Assembly (NCBI GenBank): GCA_964247055.1
Contig: OZ176058.1
Location: 3,100,001-3,164,000, forward strand
Length of the DNA: 64,000 nucleotides
Direction of reading: 5' to 3'
Source: Paragordius varius
Lineage: Eukaryota; Nematomorpha
Every line of letters begins with the position of its first letter. Position 1 is the stretch's first letter. Of this stretch, positions 49,101 to 61,100 are shown piece by piece. The translations under genes and the position numbers were made by a program. The notes beneath the pieces were generated by a model. It made no database searches and was not told the origin of the DNA. It saw only the letters and a list, made by a program, of their open reading frames with translations.

Positions 49101-52100
49101 AAATTTTTTGATTGAACACCCCTTACTCTAGACCAAATAAACAATAAATTACATTTTAAATGTAGATATATATTAATTGCACCTAAACAAAATTTTGCAT
49201 TTTTACGATCTCAATTCCCTAATACAGATATTCCGATATATCATAATCTCAAAAGCGGTTTTTACCTTTAATAGGATTTTTTCATTATATTATCAAACAG
49301 ACCATTTTCTCTTTAAAAAAATGTATTTTTATTATAATCATATAATTAATTTTTAATACAAAAATTATATTGTTTTTAATATGGTAAAAATTGAAAACCA
49401 CACAAACTAAATGTAATTATTTTTTACTAATTTTTTTCTCAAAGATACCTCAATACATTATTGAGCAACCATTTAATGGTGATTTGATATTTGAAATCTT
49501 TTTGATTTATAAACTACCAAAAAAGTTTTATATGAAAAGTTTGCTCAAGGAAATCCATCTTCTTAATACGTATATATTTGCATTTCATAGCTTATAAAAC
49601 GATTTTTCTTTTGTAAAATATACTTCTTATTATATTTGCATTAAATTATATATAATATATACAGATACCTCAATACATTATTGAACAAGGAATTAGCCAA
49701 GGGCGTGGTTCCCAAAGCTGTGTTTGCGTAGTTAGCGGACAAAGTGTGCCTCCACTTTTGGCGCGAGATTTAACCGCTAAAGTTTTAGCGGATAGAATCC
49801 AGAGCGAACAACAGAATTCTCAAAAGACCGCTGTCATTGCCGGTTTCCAAAACTTTTGGGGTGAAACTGATATCGTCGCCACGAATGAGGTGGCGGATAA
49901 TTCAGTAAGAATTGTTTAAAACTATCGAAAGAAAAAAATTTTTTTTTATTTTAATTACATATAGTTTATACCATTTGCAAGAGTGTTCTTGAACACTTCT
50001 AGTTGGTCCTTGAACAATTATTGGTCCTTTAACAGTTCAAGTTGGTCCTTGAACAATTCAAGTTGGTCCTTAAAATTATAAATTTTGATTTAACCATAAT
50101 TTTTGCATTTGTTTTTTTATTTTATCATTTATAACCTAATTTTCTTGATTTATTAAAAACAATACAAAAAAGTCAAAGGACCAACTTGAAGTGTTCAAGG
50201 ATTAACTTGAAATGTTCAAGGACACTCTTGAAGTGCAAATGGTATATATAAATGGTACAAAAACGCTTGTATTTGATGATTTTTTATAAATTAAAGATAT
50301 TTTTAATATTTTAAACTATTATTAAACATTTTTTTGCCGTTTATATTAACTATATTTTTTGATTCATGTTTTGCCAACAAAATATTTATATTAAATTCTG
50401 ATTTCGTTTTAATATAACTCATAGTTTAAAATTGCAAAATATAAAGTAGAGATGTAAATTGGTAATATAACCAATTATATATTTTACAATTGGTATTTAA
50501 ATGATTTAAATAGGAAAAAGCAAGTTTTAAAAAATGTACAGTGGTTTTTTGAAAAATATTACGTTTTGTCCGTATAATTTCGATTTATATATATATTTAT
50601 ATATATTTTATAGGTATTGGCCACTGATAGAGGAATCTTACCAAGACCATTTGGAAGCGCTTTATACTGCAATATGGGTATGTTGTTTAAATTTTTTTGA
50701 AAACATTTTTTTGGATATTTTTAATATAAAAAAAATTGATTACTAGGATAGTTTTTTTAGATTTATATCAAAAAAGTGTATTTAAAGCTAATTTTTTTAA
50801 CTTTATAGAAAAATATTATATATTTTACTGGAAAAAATAATTATTAATTTAATTTTGTTTTATTAAAGGGTTAGTAAGTAAATTTGTATGTTACTTGTAA
50901 TATTAAGGTCATTATGGAGTCCCACAGGGTTTATTTGATAAAATTTGGATTAATTTGCAAATTTAATGTAAAGATAATAATTTTTGCCAAATAATTTTTT
51001 TTATATTTAAATTTTAAAGACGTAAAGTAAAAACTAAAGTACAAAATTATTTTTAAATCTTAATTTTTTTTTAAATTTAACAAATTTAAAATCTATAATT
51101 ATATCAAATTTATATCTCTAATTCATACTTTGTATTTTAAAATAATTCTTTTATTCAGATAACATGTTTAATAAAGTATTAATTGTTTTTATTCTTAAAT
51201 ATTTACGGTAAATTATTTAATTGTACTTAATTCATAAGTAAAACTATATTAAATGTACACAATATCAAAACTATTTACAATATTATCCTGGCAATAGATT
51301 TTTTTAATTATAAATAAATTTCAATTTTTAATGCAATTATTTTTTGATTGTAGAATATTTTTTACAACGCATACTGCGGTATGGCCTTAAAGGAATTAGC
51401 CATCTCATCATTGATGAAGTTTACGAAAGAGATTCTTTGGTAACATCACTTTTTTAGTTTTTTGTTTTGAACTCAATTTTATAAAAATTAAAATTTCAAT
51501 TTTATTTGGTTATTTTAGTAAACTTTTTTTACTTAAATAAAAATTAGAAATTATTCTGTTATTATAATTATGGATGGTTTTGTTTTTAATATACCATTTA
51601 CAATTCAAATTCACCCTTGAACAATTTAAATACCCTTAAACAATTAAATTTACCCTAAAAATTAATTATGTGTTTTCGGGCGCTAATCTAACTCATCATT
51701 AATATGAAATATATCTTTATGGCATAGTTTATTATTTTGTCAGTAATTTTTTATAAACAAAATTTCATCTTTTAAAAATATAAAAATTTTTAATTTTAAA
51801 AACATTTAATTTATTTAAGGGTGAATTTGAAGCGTAAATGGTATATTAATTTATATTGAAAAGTTGTTTTGTTCCTATAAAAAAATGACTTCTTTTTTTT
51901 ACTTTTTGTTTTAAATATTTTATAATATTATTTTTAAATTTCGTGTTAATTAAAAAAATTAAAATAATTCAATTTTATACATTTTACGTTTTTGTGTCTG
52001 TATGATATCTGATTTTTTACAATTTTTATACTAAGAATTATTTTAAATAATATACCTTTTTTCCATAATTTTTTTTATAATTTTATTCTTACTCTAAAGC

Positions 52101-55100
52101 TTTGTTTATATAATTTTGCTGCTTTTTAGACCGAATTTACATATTTTTTATAGTTTTCCAATTTAAAATTTTTTAATTTTTTTTGACATTGTTAGACCGA
52201 ATTTATATTGATGCTTTTACGTGATTGCGTTCAAGTTTATAATCCACACTTTAAACTCATTATTCTGAGTTCTGATTCTTGCATATCCGACATTGAAGAT
52301 TATTTTGTTAATCAAGACAGAAAAATTATTGATATTTTCTCAAAAAAAGATCACTCTATTAATTCAATTGTTTCTCTTGATGGTACAAGCGAAGATATTG
52401 ATGAAGATATAAATGAAAAAACGGATTTTATTGGTTTAAAAAGTAAGTCTTACTTAAAAAACGAATTTTTAAAGGTGTTTTGGATATAATATTATTTTTA
52501 ATTATGAAAAAACTGAAACCATTGATTTTAAAAGTAAGTTTTACTTAAAAAACGAATTATAAAGGTATTTTAGATATAATATTATTTTTAATTATGAAAA
52601 AACTGATTCCATTGATATAAAAACTAAGTTTTACTTAAAAAACGAATTTTTAAAGGTGTTTTTTAGATTTAATATTTTAACTAATTTCAAGTATTTATAT
52701 AGAGTAAAAACTGAAATTACACGGACAAAAAGTAAAAATATAAAGACAGATATTATTTTATTTCAAAAGACAATTATACTTTTTTAAACATTAATTTTTC
52801 TCATACAAATTATAAAATTACGATTGTAATATATATATATATATATATATACATATATATCAATTCCACACTTTTAATGAGTTAAATTAAAAAAAGCAAG
52901 ATTTAAAAAGTATGGGGTTATCTTTTAGAAAAATATTTGTCTTTATATCTGCACATTTTGTCCGTATAATCACAGTTTTTATCGTTAATTTTAATATTTT
53001 TTCAAAAGATTTTTTTATAATAATCGATCGCCCAAGCGGATCCGAAATATATAATATTATTTTTAATTTTTTATATTATTCGCATATTAGTCAAAATAAA
53101 ATATTCATATATTTTATTAAAATGATTATATTGTCATAAAGTATATACTATAATTTTATACTTTTTATCTTGCTTAGTTTTTTAAAAAAAAAGTTTTAAA
53201 CATTTTTTTCTTTTAGAATAACTAACTAATAAACAAAATATTTTGAAAACTATTTTATTCCTTTATTTTTTATAATCTATATGCTTACAATTGTGAAATG
53301 GATAATAAATTACTTTTAATGTTTTGTAAACATATTAAGGTTAAAAAGTATGGTTTTCTATATCAAGTAAAAATATATGTACCATTAATCAAAATTATTC
53401 ACCCACGAACAATTTAATTTTACCCTAAAATTGTAGTTTTTAAAAATCAAAAAATTAACATGTATTTTAGATATTTTTATTGAAATGAAACTTTGTTTTA
53501 AATTAACTTAATATCGAGAAAAAAAATGAATAATATCTGCCACAAATATATTTTACATTAATAATGAGTTTATTAGCTCGACAAAAAATAACTTATATAT
53601 TTTAGGGTAAATGAATTTGAAAAGTATTTTATAGTTGAAAAACACATAACTCATATTTTAGGGTGACTGAATTTGAACAGTATTTAATAGTTAATTTGAG
53701 GTCTGGAGTTTATAGTATAATAAATTGTCATAATTTAACTTATTTTTCTAAAGAATTATTTTTTATTAATAATAGAAACAACCGGGGAAACATTATTTTT
53801 GGATGATTGTATAGAGTTAACGCATTTCGATTACAATGGAATTGTTGGAACCGCTTACGGTAGAATGCGAAGACGCAAAAAAGCCAAACTTAGAAGGAAT
53901 TTACCTCCTAGTTTACATAATTTGAATTATACTGGTATTTATTTTTGATATTTAGATTTTAAATTCAGAAAATTTATTAAAATTTAACAAAAATTATTAT
54001 TGAATGAAATGAAACTTAAAACTAAATACAGTCATGTATCCTTTATTATATCAAAAATTTAGGTATAATAATTTCAGAAATTATATAGTAACAATCAGTT
54101 TTTTACAAATCAATAATTAAAATTGTAAATTTTCCAATCAAATGCAACAACATACACATTCTTAAATTGATTCATATAGCCTTAAAAAATCATTTTCTAA
54201 AGCAGCTATTTTAAAGAAATAAAAATGTTAATATTTCTTTGATAACTTTTTTAAAAAAACGACCCCATTTCTATGCTCTATAGTACAAACATTTTTTTTT
54301 TTTAGGTTTTCATATCTCATTCAAAATTATTGGTTAAATTGATTTCTCATTTAAAATACAATCATGTATCCTTTATTTTATCAAAAATTTATTTTTATTT
54401 TTATTTTTCGTTAAATGGGCCTATAAATATTTGGTAAAGAATGGAAAAAAACAAGAGCTCTATATAGTAATTCTTTTAATTTTATTAATGAATATGATAT
54501 GGTTAATACCATAGAGCTCTTGTTTTTTTCCATTCTTTACTAGATATTTATACTCCCATTTAACGAAAAAAATATATTTTAAATAAAATAAAGGATACAT
54601 GACTTTAATTTAAATGAGAAAACTTAATTAATAATTTTAAATGAGAAATAAAAACTAAAAAAAACATATTTGCTTTTATAAAGCATAAAAATGGGGTGGT
54701 TTTTAAAAAAAGTTATCAAAGAATTTGTCAAAAATTTTATCCGCACATGTTTCTTTAAAATAGCTGCTTTAGAAAATAATTTTTTATAATGCAATATAAA
54801 TCAATTTAAGATTAAATGTGTATGTTGTTGCATTCGATTGAAGCATTTACAATGTTAATATATAGAATTGTAATAAACTGATTTTTACTATATATAATAT
54901 TCTGAAATTATTTTACCTAAATTTTTGATAAAATAAAGGATACATGACTGTAATTTAAATGAGAAATGAAACTTGACTAATATGAAAAATGAAAAAAAAT
55001 GTTTGTACTATATATGAAAATTTGTTTGTTTTTTAAAAAAGTTATCAAAGAAACTTTTAACTTTTTATATTTCTTTTTAAGAGCTGCTCTAGAAAATAAT

Positions 55101-58100
55101 TTTTTATAATGCAATATGAATCAATATAAGATTGAATGTGTGTGTTGTTGCATTTGATTGAAAAATTTACAAAATTAAATATAATTTTAGTATTGTAAAA
55201 AACTGATTTTTTACCCTATATAATATTTTGAAATTATTATATCTAATTATTTTCAGTGGATCCTGATGAAACTAAAGCTCCCTTCTGTGATTTTTCTATT
55301 GTTGGAGAACAAGAACTAGAAAATCAAAAACGAGGACATTCAAAGATTTATAAACCTTTGACACGTTACGTTTGTTCTCAAATGTCGCTAAAGAATGACA
55401 TTTCTTTCGAATTGATTTATGTAAGAACAAACCTTTTTATAATAAAATCATTGGGTAAAAAAAAGTTTGTGGTTTTTTTTGAAAAAAAACCGCTTTTAGA
55501 AACTAAAAACTTGAACATTATAATAATTTTATAATTTCCTGATTATTTTTAATTATACATATATATACCATTTATAGTCAAATTCATTCTTGACCAATTT
55601 GAATTCACCCTAAAAAACAATTATCTGTTTTCGAATTAATATAAAATATATTTTTATGGCATAGTTTATTATCTTGTCGGTATTATTTTAATTTTAAACA
55701 AAATTTTATCTTTTAAAAATATATTGAAATAAAGGTAATTTATAATTATAAATAACACTTAATTTTTTTAGGGTGAATTGAATTATAAATAGTATATATA
55801 TTGTTTACAAGAAATTTATTAGATTTCAAATATAAAACTGTAAAATGCAAATTCAATATAGCAATTTTTTCTGGTTCTTAACAAAATTGATAGACTTATA
55901 TAAAATACCTATTTAGGAAATATTACTTTTATTTAGATTTTGTGAGCATTTTTTATAAAATATGAATTTTCAAATTTTTCGCGGGCCGCACATAAGCTGC
56001 TTGTTGGTGACTCTTGATTTAAGTAAAAACCTTAACTTTTTAATACGGTTCTTTTTTATACAACGTTTATTCATTTTTAAAATATTTTTTATAACATAAT
56101 ATTATTTATAGAGTGTTTAATAATGGTGATTCATTAAAAACGTAAAGCTTGTATTGTTTTTTATACTTCTCTATATATAATTCTTTATTTAAATAACTTA
56201 AAAAAATTGAATTACGGACAAAACCTAAAAATATAAAGACAATAATCTTATCTAAAAGACAACCATACTTTCTAAAACCTTAATTTTTCCCATATAAGCT
56301 ATTTATTTACAATTGATTGTGTTAGTAATATATATCACTATTTTACAATTTTCCGTTTAAAACAATGAGTTATTTTGAAAAAAATCAAGATATAAAAAGT
56401 AATGGTTTTCGTTTAGAAAATATATTTGTCTTTATATTTTACGTTTTGTTAGTATAATTTTAGTTTTTACTGTAATCAGTATAAAATCTTAAGCAAAAAT
56501 TGGGTATTTTTATCAAAATATATTTTTAGATAAAAAATATGAAAAGTGGGGCGGGAAATTTTAAATGGTCAACTAATGGTGAAATTAAAATTTGATTTAT
56601 TTTTATTTTTAAAATGTCCTACTTAAAATATGTAAAAAAATATTTTTAAATTTTTTTATTCATTTAATTGAATTCCGTGACTTTTATACTTTTTTAAATT
56701 TTTGCCAAATATTTTTCCTGTAATAGGTAATAGGCTTTACCAATATATTTATAATACGGTAAAAATCATTAAAATTATACAAACAAAACGTAAAAAAACT
56801 AAAAGACTACTTTTTCCATAAGTGTGATATACCCTTAATTTAGCTGAAATTTAAAAAAATATTTATTAACTTTTGTCCTTACATTTAAATTTTTTGATAA
56901 ATTTAAAAAGAAATTATACGGACAAAACTTTATAATTAAAAGAATAAAATTTTTTTCTAAAAGCCAACCATAATATATAAAAATTAAAGTTTTTAATGAT
57001 ATAATTTATTGTTTCAAATTGTAAAGTATGAATATTAATGTACCATTTGCTATTCAAAAGTGTCCTTGATCACTTTAAGTAGTTGGTCATTTAACTCTTA
57101 TGTTTTCTTTTTATATTTTAACTCGTAATTAAAAAGTAAATAAGTTTTATGGGTTACTATTAACAATGTTTCATTGGAAACATTTAAAAGTTAATAATTT
57201 TGCTAAATTGGGAAAAAATTAATAAACAAAAAAGTTGTTTTTGAATATGAATAAATAATTATTAAAAAGATAAAATTAGGTTTTTAAAAATTAAAAAAAA
57301 TGCAAAAATTTATGGTTAAATCAAAATTTATAATATTTTAAGCACCAACTTGAAATCAAGGCATTCTTAAAATGTTCAAAGACAAACTTGAAATGCTAAT
57401 GGTATAACACAAACCTAAAATAAAATATGGTCTTTTGGAAAAAAAATATTTGCCTTTATATTTTTACCTTTTGTGTCTGTAACTTAATTTATTTTACAAT
57501 TTTTAGAGCATTATAGATTATATAGTGAGTAGCAAGGAATATGGGACCATACTTATATTTTTACCTAATGTCACTTATATTCAGTCATTAGAAAAATATT
57601 TGTTGGATATAATTGGTAGAATGTCAAGTAAATATCTATATCTTTCATTTTGCTTTTTTTAGACAGAGAATTTTATATATAATTCTCAAGAAATTAGTAA
57701 AAAAAAACTCAATATTCCACAAAATTTTTAACATCATAAATAGAAATACAGTCGAACTTTTTTTGTGCGAAAAAAATCGCGACAAAGTTTATTATAACTG
57801 TTTTTTGACTAATTCACATTCATTAGATTTAATTTTAAAATATTTTAAATATAAATTTACAAGTATTCAATTATAATATAATTTGGACAGAAAATGCGTG
57901 TTTTTTTTAAAAAAGTTTTGACTGTATTTATGCTGTTAAAATTTTAGGTGTTTTCACATTTTTTAAGTTAACTTATATTTTTATGCCAAAAAAGCAAATT
58001 GATTGATTATGTTTATACTTTTCATTCCAAAATCCAAATCCCAAGTTTTTTTAACAAAAAAAGTTTTTTTTTAAAAAAAATGATTTTAATTTTAACCTAC

Positions 58101-61100
58101 GATTATTAATTACTTTTTAAATTTTAATTATATACTATTTATGAGATCGGTTTTTAACAATTTACATGTAATAAAAAATTTATTTATACTTTTAATTCCG
58201 GAATCCAAATCCCAAATTTTTCGAAAACATAAACACGTTTTTTCTAAAAAATGATTTTAATTTAGGATTATTAATTTACTTTTCATATTATAATTATATC
58301 CTAAATATTTATAATATCGGTTTTTAACGATTTGAAAAAATATATTTATACTTGTAATTTCAAAATCCATATCCCAGAGTGTTTTAAAACATAAATTTTT
58401 TTTAAAAAAATGATTTTAATTTTAACCTATTACGATTATTAAATACTTTTCATATTATAAATATATCCTAAATATTTATGATATCGGTTTTTAACATAAG
58501 TGTTAAAAATTATTTATACTTGTAATTTCAGAATCCATATCCCAGTTTTTTAACATAAAACTTATTTATAAAAAAATGATTTTAATTTACGATTAATTAT
58601 TACTTTATATATTATAAATATATCCTAAGTATTTATGATATCGGTTTTTAACTCTAGGAATATAATAAAAAATCTATTTATAATTTTCATTCCAGAATCC
58701 ATATTCAAATTTTACTTTCTTTTAATTCATTTATACGCTATTTAATAACCTAAGATTTAATTAATTTAAAAAAATATCTCAACAAATTTTATTTCCATAA
58801 TTAATAACTTTAACCTTAAAATATTAACAAAATGTTGTTTAAATATCTTTCTTTAACAAAAATCATGAAATATATTTGAAGAAAATAGTAGCAATAATGT
58901 TATTGAAAGCGAAAATGATGGAAATAATGAAGATAGCAAAATCACTACGGAATCAATCAATAATGAGAATGGAAATGCAAATAGAAAAAAAAGAAATTTT
59001 ACTTTTTATAAACTTCATGAATGGACCCCTTTTGCTGATTGGGAAAAAATGTCATCTACTAATCAAAACGACGACACTCCGGATAAATCACAAAAGGTAT
59101 TTTAAATGCAGATTTTCCAATCCGATTTACAGTAAAACTTTTTATTTTTATTGAGATAAGTCCTACCTCTTTATTTTTCAAATTACTTATTCTGATTTTA
59201 TGTTTTAATAAAAATGTACCTTTTAAGCGCTTTTTTGAAATTATACTTTTAATAAATGCAATAATTAATTTAAAAATTTAAGAATAAGTAATTTACATGC
59301 TAAAAATATGTATTTCTTAAATTTTTAACCAGTCAAAAATAGGTGTTGAGTTTTAGTTTGAAAAAAAACTCATTTTTAATTAAAAAAAGTGCTTATTTAT
59401 TTTATTTTTTACGTTTGACAAAAATCTAAATATTATAATAAATTTATATAATTTTAGTTGAATTATAATTGCATATTTATAATGGAATTAATCAACATTT
59501 TTTCCACATATTTATTATAGATTATCTTAGCAACAAGTATTGGTGAAAGATTAACATTGTGTGACGACAATCCATTGTACATTATAAACACTTGTAAGGT
59601 GGAAAAGGGCGGCATTTATGTGACAAAAAGCGACAATACAACAATCAAAAACAACAAACTCATTGTCATAACTTCAAAATCTAATGTGGATTTAAGGTCG
59701 ACCTTATTGAACTCGTCAAGCAAAGGAGGTGGCTCTTGTTTTAATCTTATATCTCGGGAATGTTATGAAAGGTATTGGTATTTTTTTATGGTTTCAGTTC
59801 CCTGAAAAACTTAAAAATACGGATGAAATAACATAAAGAAATATCTTTTTTTTATCACTTACTCATGGTTTTAAAGTGTTAAATATGAGATTGTTAACAA
59901 AATACTAGATACATTTTGCAATCGTAATTAAATTAATAATTTAATCAAGGAATGATATATATATCTTTTACCTTAAAAAACCTAATTATATATACAGAAA
60001 AATTGAATTTATACGGGGAAAATGTAAAAATATAAGCATTTTTTTTAAAAAAGACAATGATACTTTTTTAATCCTTAATTTATCCTATAAAAAAAATTTA
60101 CATTTTTATATTATACTTTGTAGGTTACAACAATGAGTTATATTATATTTAAAAAATCAAGATCATAGAAGTATGTTTGACTTTTATGTTAAAAAAAATA
60201 TTTGTCTTTATATTTTCACGTTTTGTCCCCGTATAATTTCAAAATTTACTGTAATTTATAGATTACCGAATTATACAATTTATCCGACCAACAACCTTCC
60301 ACGCATACTCCTTATAGCTCTAATTTTAGCTCAAACTCAAAACGCAAAAATTGAATTGCAATATCAGTAAGTTTATATATATACATAGTTGCATGAAATT
60401 TTAGTTTTTTTCGTATAAAATTATACGAATTAAAATTGATTGTTCGATAGAGGCAAAATAAATTTTAGATTAATAATATTCATACATTTATGAAAACGGT
60501 TTTTATGCCTATAAATTTGTATACGGTATATAATTTCCTCATGGCATTAAAAAGGGGAAAAAATAACTTTAGATCAATAATATTCATACATTTATGCTAT
60601 TGATAGGAAATTACTTAGACCCGATTTATACCAACTCAAAACGAGCTTAAGTTTTCTCTTACAAATGGGAGCTTTTGAGTTTATTGGTCTTAATAATCTG
60701 AATGTGAATACCACTTCCATAGATCAATTATTTGCAAATAACATCAAAGTAAGTGCGTTAGGTCGAATCCTGGCTTATTTGCCAGACATGGGCGATCTTA
60801 AAATGGGCAAAATGATTATTGCATCCTCTATTTTTGGGTATATATATAGTAATTTTGTTTAAAAACTTTAATATATTATATATGCAATTATAATTTAGCT
60901 AAAATATAATTAAAATTATATTAGGATTAAATGAAGTTAAAACTAAAAAAACACTTTTTTGGTCTTTTAAGATAACTATATACATGAATTTTTATTGTAA
61001 TGACATAACATATTTTTATATATATATATATATATAACATAAATTTAGTTCAAAAACTTAAAATTATATTAGAGAAAAAACGAAGTAAAAACTAAAAGAA

